DNA of 64,000 nucleotides from Mangifera indica (lineage: Eukaryota > Streptophyta > Magnoliopsida > Sapindales > Anacardiaceae), in NCBI RefSeq assembly GCF_011075055.1, contig NC_058137.1:1364001-1428000 (forward strand). Reading direction: 5' to 3'. The notes beneath the pieces are model-generated. The model did not search any database and was not told where the DNA came from. It worked only from the letters and a program-made list of their open reading frames with translations. Positions 53,319-64,000 of the stretch are shown one piece after another (positions within the stretch are counted from its first letter, which is position 1; every line of letters starts with the position of its first letter). The position numbers and the translations under genes are program-made.

Positions 53319-54559
53319 TATTTTAAAAGTCAATTTGATCATTATTTTATTACCGGACACTACATAGAGTTAATTGCACTTTTATTTCTGTTGTTTCAGT
53401 CTATTACAATTCATAGTATACTGAATTAGGGTTGAATTCGAAAAAAATTGATTTAAGTTTAAGTTTATATATAGCTTAAACGATTTAAATTTGAGCTAAA
53501 ACTTTAATTCGATAATTTGACTAAAGTTTGAGAGCTTATTGATATCATTATATTAAAGTTTTTCTCCACTTTGACATTTTTTCTCTTTCTAAATCGTACT
53601 ATTTAACACTTTAATAATTCAGGTTTAAACTCAAATTTGTTATTTTAAATTTAAATAAAACTTAAATTAACTTTTATTGAAATTTGAATTAACACTAATC
53701 CACCTGTAGATTCAACATGGTCAATTTAAAAATGGCATCAATTAAATAAAAAAATTTCTACCATTATTGTTTATACATGGTAATTATCCAAAGGGAAACT
53801 ACAGAGGTGTATCGTATAAGGAGTAAAAAAGATAATGAAGATATTGTTTGCCTTATTTGGTTTCTGGTAATGGTAACAGAATCGAGTAAAATCAAATAAC
53901 ACCCAACTAAACCATGGATTCTCTTGTAATTCAATAAAGAATCCAAACCAAACTGTAACACAATAATATTATTAATAAATTAAGAAGGTTTGGTTGAATA
54001 TTTTGATTTTGGGAATTAGTCAATAATGTGCAACGGTCAAATTTAAGTAAAAGAAAGAGCGAATCTTTGTGGCATAAGCTGCTTTGCTACAGAACAGAGC
54101 TAGCCATTCTATCTCTACATCATTCCTTCTTCGAAATTAAGCATCTTCAATGTACGCGTGTGTATGTGCAGTGCTGACTGAGACGTTTTTTTTAAGCCAA
54201 TAAGATTATTTTGTTTGTAATTTCTTTTACACTAAACACGATTTAATAAGTTAATTATGATTAAGAAACTAACACAGAAATTGAAGCCACTTAAATAGTT
54301 TTAAGCAGTTTTTGACTCAATCAATACGGATGCTGCTTTCTTCTTATTAATTATTATTATTCATACAATGATACATGCATTCTCTTCCATTAATTTTGGG
54401 ATCTTGTCAATTAAAAATTTCATGTCTATTTTTGTAATTAAACATTTTTAAAAATTCACAGTGGTAAAAACAAAAAACAAACCAATGAATAAAAGAAAGA
54501 CAGCACGGCCTAGCAAAGGAAGCAGCACAATATACACCAAAGCACACATCCACATTCAC

Positions 54560-54944
54560 TCTTTTTCTTTTCTTCTCTTCTCTCTTATTCGTTCTGTGCC
54601 GCCACCATCGTCACCGCAGCCGCACCAGCAGCCTTCGCCTAGGGTTTTAACTTAATCTTACTTGTTTTTTCTTCTCTTCTTCGAGCTGGATTCTCTCTCT
54701 TTTCTCCGTCGCATCTCCATGCGCCGCTGGTTCAGCGGCTTCGTTGATTAGTCTTTTTCTTTTCTTATACTCTTAACCTCTCTCTGTCTCTAAGTTGTTT
54801 GATTTCACGATCTTAAATCATATCTAAGTCAAAACCTAGGGGTTTGTTTATCTATAATTTTTAAAAGGAGGTGTTCTCGCGTGGTATGGTTTTTAAATTA
54901 GGGATTGATTTGATTATTTTTTATTGAGGGATTTGGTGATTTGG
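54560..54944 (+). promoter_or_regulatory. RAPTOR 5' leader with two upstream open frames
   Basis: A pyrimidine-rich tract (TCTTTTTCTTTTCTTCTCTT) at about 54560-54580 and the sequence up to the ATG at 54945 look like a long plant leader. Two small upstream frames lie in it: 54719-54751 (10 codons plus stop) and 54886-54927 (13 codons plus stop). The true transcription start is not visible and a leader intron is possible. Confidence 0.5.
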
Positions 54945-57900
54945 ATGGCATTAGGAGGTTTGATGGCGTCTAGGTTTTCACAATCCGCTGTCGTTTCAAA
55001 CCACTTTGACGACTGCGGCTCCGCGCAAGATGACGTCGATTTGTTTTCTCAGAGGAGAGATTCTGATACTGCAAGCAGCAGTTACGGCAATGCTACAGTT
55101 ACATCAATTGCAACCACCTCCGGGAACAGTGCCACCACCAGCATGGCTTACCTGCCTCAGACTATCGTTTTGTGTGAGCTCCGACACGATGCCTTTGAAG
55201 CTTCTACTCCCACTGGTCCATCTGATATCGGTCTCGTCTCCAAATGGCGGCCAAAGGACCGTGTAAGTCCTTGTTTTGAACTCGTTTTTCTTGAATGCTG
55301 TTGTAAATTGTATTTACAATATTTGATTGTGCTTCTAGGGTTTCTTTTTGTTCATTTAATTTGTTGAAAACTCTTAACGATTGCCATTGTTAGTTCGTTA
55401 GAATAGAATGAAGTAGCATCAGTAAGTGTTGGAGAAATCAGTAGAGCTGGCTTTGTTTGAATTATAGTTGAACATTTGTGTTTGAAGTAGGTTTAATCAT
55501 TATCTATCTTGATTGACTTGGCAGTTAACTTGCTGTTTGCTTAGGTGCTGCAGTGCCGTATTTAACATTTTGATCATAGTGTTGTTGGCTTTTCACTTTC
55601 AGTGATGATTAAGACATATCTTTTTTTTTTTTTTAAACCTTGAATAGGTAAAACAAGCTTAATGGTTGAGTCTATGGGACAAACAGGGAAGAGAGATTAA
55701 AGATAAATTTTGAATTGTGAAAAAGTAATATAAAGAAGAGGCTGTAGATGCAATAAAGTGTTATTAACTCTGTGAATGTAGTCTGTGGTTTTTATGAATT
55801 GTGATAGGGATGAGAAGGGTATAAAAAGGGCTTGAATCCTTGTGATTTAGCACTTGAATGACCTTTGAAATATAAGTTGATACCGAATGTCAATTTATTT
55901 TAAAGACTTCTTGACCTAGATCTTGATTGTTTTTAGTGTCTTACTTCTAATTGTAAGTTATGTTGTTCTCTTGCTTCAACAGTGATTATTTAAGCTCTCT
56001 TGAATTTTTTAATAATAATAATGATAATAATGCAATGTGGATTACGGTCTGAATCATGTGAATTTCAGTAGTAGATATATGCACATCAATTTCCCCCACA
56101 ACTGATTCATAAACTAATAATCCTGTTAGGCAGACAAAGGCAGCAATCATCCCTTTTTAAAATGAATCGTATAATCCTATCATAATTGTGTCATGCCAAT
56201 ATCATTGTGTATTTTCCTGGTAAAAGTAGAGCTTTGGAACTCCTTTTATTTCATGATAGATTGATTTTCTTATCACAAATTTATCTGAAGAATTAGTACA
56301 GCACCGTTAAGGGAACTTGCTGAGGGGAAGTGCATTTTTATCTGGTTCCTTTATAGGGAGAGAATTTGTTGAAATGTGGTGTGCATCTTTTCTACTGTTA
56401 TGACAGTGCCAAGAGAACGTTGTCCTTCCAAAAAATCATTAATAATTTTTTTATTGGTTTTCATTATGAACTTCTTCCCTTTTTTCCTTTTGGCAAATGA
56501 TACTGTGATTCACTACAAACATGCATGCATCCATACTTTTATTTATGCAATGAGGATTAACGAGGCATCTGAAGTGTCAGTGGTATTTCACTTACAATAA
56601 AAAATATGTTTACACACTTTTGATTTACAATTATGTACACAAATGATGTGTCATCATCTGATTGAGTGTATTTTAATTAAAGATAAAATAATATCTAATA
56701 ACATGATGACACATCATCGTGCATCCAATTGTGTGCTCAAAAGTGTATACACATAGCATTACTCTTTCACTTAAAGTTTTTCTTGTTAGAAAAACAGTCA
56801 CTTTCAATTGATTTTCTGCATTTTTCATGTTGTATAAGGTACCGATAAATGCTATAACGAATGACATATCTTGATATGATTTTCAATTTTTTTCTTTTGG
56901 TTTTAATCTTGTGCAGATGAGGACAGGATGCGTAGCTCTAGTTTTATGTTTAAACATAAGTGTTGATCCACCGGATGTAATAAAGATATCTCCTTGTGCA
57001 AGAATGGAATGCTGGATAGGTGCATTTACAAAATGCTATTTCTTTTTTATTTCTATAAATCTAATCCTCTTGATTGAATTTGAATGTGTTTGTGTTTTTG
57101 TGTGTGTGTGTGTCTCTCTCTTTCTATATATATAAATACATACATACATATATATATAACAAGCAAGACCGATTAAGTAACATTAGCACAACTTGAAGAT
57201 AAGTTAGGAAGTACTTAATATCAATGTATGTTTGACCAGAAAACAATACATGTACATATATATATATATACATGTATGTGTATGATTGTGTGCACAAGTG
57301 TGCAGGTGCAAATATATAATTTTTTTAATGATATTGTGTAATGGAACTCCTGACTGAACATGTCAATTCCAGTAATGTCTGTTTTAATTCTTTTTTGCCA
57401 TTGTAATTTTGTATAAATTGTTTACTGATTCACTTTTTGGAAGACTGCTACAAATTACTTGCATATGCGTGAACTGTTTTACATTTCTCAAAATCTTTTA
57501 ATATATTTAATCCGATTCTTGAAATTTCTCATGATTTGTTCTATAAGGTAACTAGTTATAAGTTATTGCAATGTTAACACTATGTTGACTTCGTGAAAGT
57601 TACACTACACTTACAGTTGCAACCAATTTGTAGTCAAATTCTTTTCTTTTATCTGTCTTCCGCACAGTTTTTTTTCCTTAGGTTCATCTTGTTGTAGTTT
57701 AGAACTTCTGTTCTCATTGATAGCTCATCCCCTAATTGGCAGATCCGTTTTCTATGGCACCCCAAAAAGCACTTGAAACTATTGGAAAGAACTTGAGCCT
57801 ACAATATGAGAGGTGGCAACCCAAGGTGATTTGACTTCTAACTATGCTTTATATTGCCATATTGACTTTCTTAATAACATAAATAACCATATTGAGTTCA

Positions 57901-60900
57901 ATTTCAATTTACCTTTTGAGATGTGAACAGGCTCGGTATAAAGTTCAGCTTGATCCTACTGTAGAGGAAGTAAAGAAACTTTGCAATGCATGTCGTAGAT
58001 ATGCCAAATCTGAGAGGGTTTTGTTTCATTACAATGGGCATGGTGTGCCAAAACCAACTGCCAATGGTGAAATTTGGCTTTTCAATAAGGTTTTCCTTTT
58101 TATTCGTTTAGACTTTTCCTATGTTCGTCTTTCCCCACATTTTTAGTAAATTCTTTGTCTTCAATAACTGGTATATCTTGTCCACAGAGTTATACACAGT
58201 ATATCCCTTTGCCAATCAGTGACCTTGATTCCTGGTTGAAGACTCCATCCATATATGTTTTTGACTGTTCTGCCGCTGGGATGATTGTCAATGCATTTAC
58301 AGAGGTAGTGGATTCACTAATGTTTTTCTTTTCATTTACTTAGGATGATAATTTTTGTGGCCATGACTTTGGATTGATCTCTTTCTAAAATTTTTATCTA
58401 TTTGGTGGATTGGGTTTTCATAAAAGCTTCATGACTCGGGTGCATCCAACTGCTCTGGATCTACAAGGGATTGTATTCTGCTTGCTGCCTGTGAAGCACA
58501 TGAGACTCTCCCTCAGAGTGACGAGTTTCCTGCTGATGTATTTACTTCTTGCCTCACCACTCCAATACCAATGGCATTAAGATGGTGAACATTTTCTCTT
58601 TATCTGTTCCATTTGTTTATTATCCCAAGCTCTCTTTTTATATAAAATGCTGAAATGCATTCTTAATTCTGAAAATTTTTGGAATGAGAATCACCATGAC
58701 CATAACAGTTTAGTTGACAAAAATAATTTCCTTTCTTTATTTTTTGTCTGGATTTATTCCCTTTTTTTATTTGTTCCCTTTTTCTCCTTGTCTCTGTAGC
58801 AAGTAAGCTATTACTTGGGTTTATTATTGTTGTATAGTAACTTTTTTTCTGCAAAGGCTTTTGCCCTTTTGATATTTGTATCCTGCAATGCAGGTTCTGC
58901 AAACGTTCATTATTGCATGAGTCACTTGATTATTCTCTCATAGACAAAATTCCTGGCCGCCAGACCGACCGGAAAACACTTCTGGGGGAATTGAACTGGA
59001 TTTTCACAGCAGTGACTGATACTATTGCCTGGAATGTTCTTCCTCATGGTAGTTTCTTACATATTGATCTTTCATGGTACACCTTTTAAATGATTAACTG
59101 TTTATATACGCATTCTTTTGGTGATCTATGTAGCCAATGTTTAGCTTTTTGCTGCAGATCTTTTTCAGAGATTGTTCAGACAAGATTTGTTAGTTGCCAG
59201 TCTGTTTAGAAATTTTTTACTTGCTGAGAGAATTATGCGTTCGGCAAATTGCTCACCGATATCTCATCCCATGTTGCCACCGACCCATCAGCATCATATG
59301 TGGTACTAAAATGGTCTTATTGGTTAATTGGGATTTTTTCTACTTGCAAACTCTTGTAATTGTTTTACTTTTGTATCATGCAGGGATGCGTGGGACATGG
59401 CTGCTGAAATTTGCCTCTCTCAGCTTCCATCATTGGTTGAGGATCCTAATGCTGAATATCAGGTCTGTGTTTTTCCTTGAAAACGTTGGTATGCTAATGC
59501 GAAGCTCTTTCCTTGTCAAAATGATTAAAAAATAATGTTTCTTTTTTATCTCTGTCTTATTGTTGAAGTTGCTGAGTTAGATGGGATTGTGTTTTTTTTC
59601 AGTCAAGTCCGTTTTTCAGTGAACAGCTCACAGCATTTGAGGTGTGGCTTGATCATGGATCTGAACATAAAAAACCTCCAGAGCAGTTGCCTATTGTTCT
59701 TCAGGTATGACAATTCTTGGTCCATGGTTTTGGGGTGATCACTTGGTTTCCTCTTTTTAGAATGTGGTAATCTAGGGATTTCTCGAACGTAGGTTGAGTT
59801 ATGTATTTTTTAGATTTCTGTCTACTCTTTTTCTTAGATTATAATGTATATTTCCCTCTTTTACTAATAACTTGCCTAATTTATGTTTCATTAGTGGCTC
59901 ACTGTGCTTCTCAATTCTCATCATTGATGTGTTGGAAGGATTTGAAAGTAACATCATATTATCAATTTATGTTGACATTCTCATTGATAAATGTGATGTT
60001 GCAAAGCTATCATTGATATTTTCATTACTTGTATTGTGTTATTAGGTGCTTCCTGGTGATTGTCTCTTGCCCATTGCTGATTCTGGGAATAAACTGATAA
60101 CCATTTCTGTTTTTTGTTTTCGTGCTTGATGCTTTGCATAATCATGGAGTTCTGATATCTCTGTTATTGTATGTGTGTATGGTTTATATTTTTCCAAATC
60201 TTGGTATGGTAAGCCGGGACTGAGGTTTCACAAAAAAATGGTTATTCTCTTTCTTAGTATGTTGTTACTTTCTTGTCTTCCCTCTGCTGCTTTTCTCATT
60301 GAATCTTTTTTTTTTGGTGTATAACTACAATGACCAATGTATTGGCTCTCCATGTTTCAGGTTTTACTTAGTCAATGCCATAGATTTCGGGCGCTAGTTC
60401 TTCTTGGAAGATTCCTTGACATGGGACCATGGGCTGTTGACCTGGTAGGGTGTTTGTCTCCTTTTGTTGAAATTATTTCCTCTTTGTTATTTCGTAAATG
60501 GCCATAATTCATGTAACTGCTTTTGATTGTGTAGGCTTTGTCTGTTGGAATATTTCCATATGTTTTGAAGTTGCTGCAAACAACAACCCCTGAACTACGC
60601 CAAATTCTTGTTTTCATATGGACAAAAATTCTTGCACTGGATAAGGTATATTTAGGAGTTCTACACAAATTTGCTATGTGTGGTGTGAATGTTTGACAAA
60701 GATGCCTGGATGGCATTTCCCCATTACTTTGAGTTAAAATATTGTGATATTAGCATGCTTCCTTTTTGAATTAGGCAACAAATTTTTTCCTGTAAAACTT
60801 GTTATAGATGAAGAGTTTAGGGGTATATGCAAGCTGAGCCATGCAATGGTTTGGTTAATTGAACTTGGCTCAGCATTTGTAGCTCATGTATTTTCAAAGC

Positions 60901-63900
60901 GCCAGTTGAATCTCATAGTTCCTTGTGTAATATGGGCTGATATTTCAAATCAAGGGTAGGGTGTTACATTTTGACAAATTGTTGGTTTTGGCATCAAATG
61001 AACTCAGTGATAGAAATTTTTGAAAGTAAAAGGCGTCATTATCTCTCTCATGGGTTGGAAAAGAGACATTGGTTTTGTACTATTGGGGAGTTAAATGTTA
61101 GAGGCTGTCAATTTCTACTGATTTTAAGAGCGATAATCTGAGATCTATGAAATTTCTGTTTTTTTTCATGACATTGTGGGCTTCAAATGGTCATACGATT
61201 CAACCCCTGGCTGTTTGTTTCATATTTCAGTTCCATGTAGCTACCGTTGCACATTAGAAACTTTAGATGTAGCATGCAGGGATCAAGTGAATTTGAGAGG
61301 TGGGCCTATTAGATGCCATGGTGGAAAATTTCGCCAAATCTAGGTCTGATTGTGTTTGAAATAAAGTAATGTGGTTTTGACTATGAAAGAAATTTTGAAA
61401 TCATAAATCATCAACCTTTTTGTCATTAGCAGTGGGTGCTATTTAGTTTCACCTAATGTATTTAGTGATTACTTGTTAATGTGTCAAGAACCAAGTCTGC
61501 TCTGCAAGCAGCCTGCTTTACATGTTGGACTAGACATAAAATGGCCATACCCACCTCATTGTCTGGTGTTTTAAAATATTTCCTCCTCCTTGCTCATGTT
61601 GCTGTCTGAATTTGTAAGTGAAGATGAATGGTAGTAAAGAAAAGAATTATAAAATTTTTCAAGTTACTACCAGTAAGAAATGCCATATGTTTTGTTTTCC
61701 TTTGCCTGGTTTTAGCATTAGCTATGTTGTTATGCTATCTTTCCTCAATGGCTACCATATATGTGATTTCTGATGGTGTTAATAATGAAATTCCTTTTTT
61801 TTTTTTTGGGGGGGGGGGGGGGGTGTGGTGATGGCAGTCATGTCAGGTTGATCTTGTGAAGGATGGAGGTCATGCATATTTTATTAGGTTTCTTGATAGC
61901 ATGGAAGCATATCCAGAACAGCGTGCCATGGCTGCATTTGTGCTGGCTGTCATTGTTGATGGGCACAGGCGGGGACAGGAAGCCTGTATGGGAGCTAATT
62001 TAGTCCATGTGTGCTTGAAGCATCTTCGAGCTTCAACACCGAATGATGCACAAACTGAACCATTATTTCTTCAGTGGCTTTGTCTATGTCTGGGTAAGTT
62101 GTGGGAAGATTTCACAGAGGCTCAAATTATTGGTCTGCGTTCAGATGCCCCACGGATATATGCTCCTCTACTCTCTGAACCGCAGCCTGAGGTTACCTTA
62201 TTTCTTTGTAGTAAAGATATCTTTAACTAGTTTTTCATTTTGAATTTGCATTTTGATTTCATATCTGAATTGTTGAAACCATTATATTTCAGGTTAGGGC
62301 CTCTGCTGTTTTCTCCTTAGGTACCCTGCTTGATATTGGGTTTGATTCGTGTAGAGATGGTGTTGAAGGAGATGAGGAATATGATGATGGTGAAAAGATT
62401 AGAGCAGAAATTAGTATTGTTAAAGCCCTTTTAAGCGTTGTTTTAGATGGAAGCCCACTTGTCAGAGCAGAGGTTGCTGTAGGTATGTGATGCTCATAAA
62501 AAATATTCTTGTGGTTGGACTTTTGATTGATTCCTAGTTTTCTCTGTGTTGGGGGTTGTGATAACATAGCCCAGTTTGTTAATATCTTGACAGCTCTGGC
62601 ACGTTTTGCCTTTGGCCACAAGCAGCATCTCAAGTCAATTGCTGCCGCATATTGGAAACCTCAGTCTAGTTCTCCACTGAGTTCCTTACCTTCGTTGGCT
62701 GGTATAAAAGCTACAGGAAGTGGAAATATTGTTTCATCTCAAATTGGTCCATTGTCAAGAATTGGCAATGATAACTCATCACTGGTCAGAGATGGAAGGG
62801 TCTCAACCAGCAGTCCTCTTGCTAATACTGGAATTATGCATGAATCCCCAGTGTCTGATGATTCATCTCAACACTCTGATTCTGGCATCTTAAATGATGG
62901 CTTCAGCAATGGGGTTGTTAATCATATAAGACCAAAACCACTAGATAATGCAATGTATTCACAATGTGTATTGGCTATGTGTACTTTAGCTGAAGATCCT
63001 TCTCCACGCATAGCAAGCCTTGGTTGTCAAGTGTTGTCTATTATAGGGATTGAGCAGGTGGTGGCAAAACCTGTTATGTCCACAGCAAGCAGTATTCGTC
63101 CTGGTGAACACACATCAGCATCTCGAACTCCTCTTGCTGGACTTGCTCGTTCATCTTCTTGGTTTGACATGAATGGAGGTAAAGTTTTCAATGCCATTGT
63201 ATTATTACTATGGGTTTTTTTGGATAACTCCAAAAGGTGATATATTAATTACTTTTTATTGTAATCAGTTATTCCTCTTTTTTTTTTTTCCTTCTAATTG
63301 GTGTCTGCTATCCTTGATACCTCCGTTTGTTTGTACTCTTAAGATTATGAACTTATTTGATACTGTTGACAGGTCATTTACCTTTAAAGTTTAGAACTCC
63401 TCCTGTAAGCCCACCTCGGCAAAGTTACTTAACAGGGATGCGAAGAGTTTACTCTTTAGAGTTCCGGCCTCACCTTGTAAATTCTCCTGATTCAGGATTA
63501 GCTGATCCACTTATAGGCCATGGGGAATCTTCTGGGGTTTCAGAACGCAGTTTACTGCCTCATTCAACTATCTACAACTGGAGTTGTGGCCACTTCTCCA
63601 AGCCACTTCTCACAGTGGCAGATGATACTCAAGAAATAATAGCTAGAAGAGAAGAGAGGGAAAAATTTGCACTGGAACACATTGCAAAATGCCAGCGCTC
63701 TTGTCGGTCTTGTGAATTATTTTCTTTTATTTTTTAATTTAACCTATGATGATTTCCATGTGTGATCTAATTAATTTTTATTGTATCAACTAGCTGTAAG
63801 CAAACTTAGCAATCCGATCGCATGCTGGGATACAAGATTTGAAAATGGTGCGAAAACTGCCTTGCTGCAACCTTTTTCACCCATTGTGGTTGCTGCTGAT

Positions 63901-64000
63901 GAGAATGAAAGGATTAGGTGTGTGTTGCTTCCCTCTATTTATTTGTAATTAAGTTCTATGATAAACTTTTCCATTTTATGGTGAATATAGTAAAATTTTG
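54945..64000 (+). CDS. RAPTOR1: RAPTOR, scaffold subunit of the TOR kinase complex (3' end outside window)
   Basis: Regulatory-associated protein of TOR, which presents substrates to TOR kinase in nutrient and growth control. Visible exons: 54945-55262, 56917-57019, 57743-57825, 57931-58089, 58188-58304, 58427-58584, 58894-59048, 59158-59302, 59384-59462, 59603-59704, 60361-60444, 60535-60645, 61838-62191, 62293-62482, 62594-63178, 63373-63702 and 63794-63917, all in phase. They encode about 1065 of an expected ~1350 residues. The N-terminal raptor-conserved, caspase-like region spans about 60-290 (FHYNGHGVP near 200-208, FDCSA near 246-250). An armadillo/HEAT-like region follows ([20 protein letters not shown] and [11 protein letters not shown]). 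A Ser-rich linker leads to the start of the C-terminal part ([15 protein letters not shown]). The WD40 propeller lies beyond 64000. No breaks were seen. Gene number (RAPTOR1 or 2) cannot be decided. Confidence 0.96.
56605..56755. mobile_element. MITE in RAPTOR intron 1
   Basis: About 150 bp with inverted ends: TATGTTTACACACTTTTGA on the left and, on the other strand from the right, CTATGTGTATACACTTTTGA. The inner pair GATGTGTCATCAT/ATGATGACACATCATC is also inverted. The AT-rich centre resembles the MITEs at 15003 and 51640. Target-site duplication is not certain. Confidence 0.65.
57095..57165. repeat. TG/TC/TA/CATA microsatellite in RAPTOR intron 2
   Basis: Adjacent short runs of TG, TC, TA and CATA lie here, with another TA/TG cluster at 57253-57300. 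Simple-sequence DNA with no function assigned. Confidence 0.8.
61795..61823 (+). repeat. T13-G16 homopolymer pair before RAPTOR exon 13
   Basis: Thirteen T (61795-61807) are followed directly by sixteen G (61808-61823), ending 14 bp before the 3' splice site of intron 12 at 61837. The T run can serve as polypyrimidine tract. A G run of this length can form a quadruplex. It may also be prone to slippage or assembly error. Confidence 0.9.

Larger units (their letters stand above)
46200..54560. other. Long spacer before RAPTOR
   Basis: About 8 kb of mainly AT-rich DNA with no gene that I can support. Features are a TA/TG repeat at 47459-47490, a T run at 47706-47720, a MITE-like AT palindrome region at about 51640-51900, a less AT-rich patch at 51940-52200, and a foldback element at 52448-53318. 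Open frames at 46962-47213, 48277-48513, 50088-50348 and 50674-50874 lack domains, and the ones I checked lack an ATG or promoter context. Confidence 0.5.

Noticed and set aside
59194..60016. Frames in RAPTOR introns 8-10
   Set aside because: They are out-of-frame or intronic readings; the RAPTOR exon series is continuous without them.
62289..62633. 114-codon minus-strand frame
   Set aside because: It is antisense to RAPTOR exons 14-15.

Overview
This is nuclear DNA from a dicot plant, probably a perennial, although the species cannot be named from the sequence. The evidence is small exons split by GT-AG introns, very AT-rich spacers, MITEs and foldback DNA transposons, and plant-specific gene families. 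I see no bacterial, organellar rRNA, tRNA or CRISPR features.

Layout. (1) 1-14990: a tandem array of three intact class III peroxidase genes on the minus strand. Each has 3 exons, encodes 324 residues and sits in a duplicated unit of about 5-6 kb. Similarity reaches the left edge, so the array may continue outside. (2) 14991-20931: AT-rich spacer with palindromic MITEs. (3) 20932-22146, minus: a 152-residue HLH/ACT-like regulator of the AT3G56220/AT2G40435 type. (4) 22147-29339: mostly spacer, with a possible short leader exon near 23680 and a less AT-rich island near 28240-28560. (5) 29340-30843, minus: a lectin/PAN-domain membrane protein without a kinase, like At5g03700. (6) 33925-35896, plus: an AlkB-type 2-oxoglutarate/Fe(II) dioxygenase (ALKBH1 family). 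(7) 39847-44089, plus: a mitochondrial class III aminotransferase of the AGT2/PYD4 group. (8) 45782-46036, minus: a possible 84-residue gene of unknown function. (9) 54945 to the right edge, plus: RAPTOR, the TOR-complex scaffold, with 17 exons visible and the C-terminal WD40 part outside the window.

Between and inside the genes lies a set of long-palindrome (foldback) elements. The best is 52448-53318, with a perfect 9-bp target-site duplication and arms so alike that both strands carry almost the same open frame. Relatives with the same GGCCAAA...CTATTTCC end lie at 31539-32319 and 37713-38593, and a one-armed relic is at 45246-45543. A second family, with different ends and also a perfect 9-bp duplication, sits in intron 3 of the aminotransferase gene (41318-42201). 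Long inverted repeats plus 9-bp duplications indicate Mutator-like non-autonomous elements.

The genes do not form one pathway. The aminotransferase and RAPTOR are neighbours as in Arabidopsis At3g08860/At3g08850, and the AlkB gene next to them matches the Arabidopsis pair At5g01780/At5g01770. The window therefore looks like the undivided ancestral block. Exon coordinates were worked out by hand from splice motifs and family conservation. Functions come from recognised families and not from a database search.
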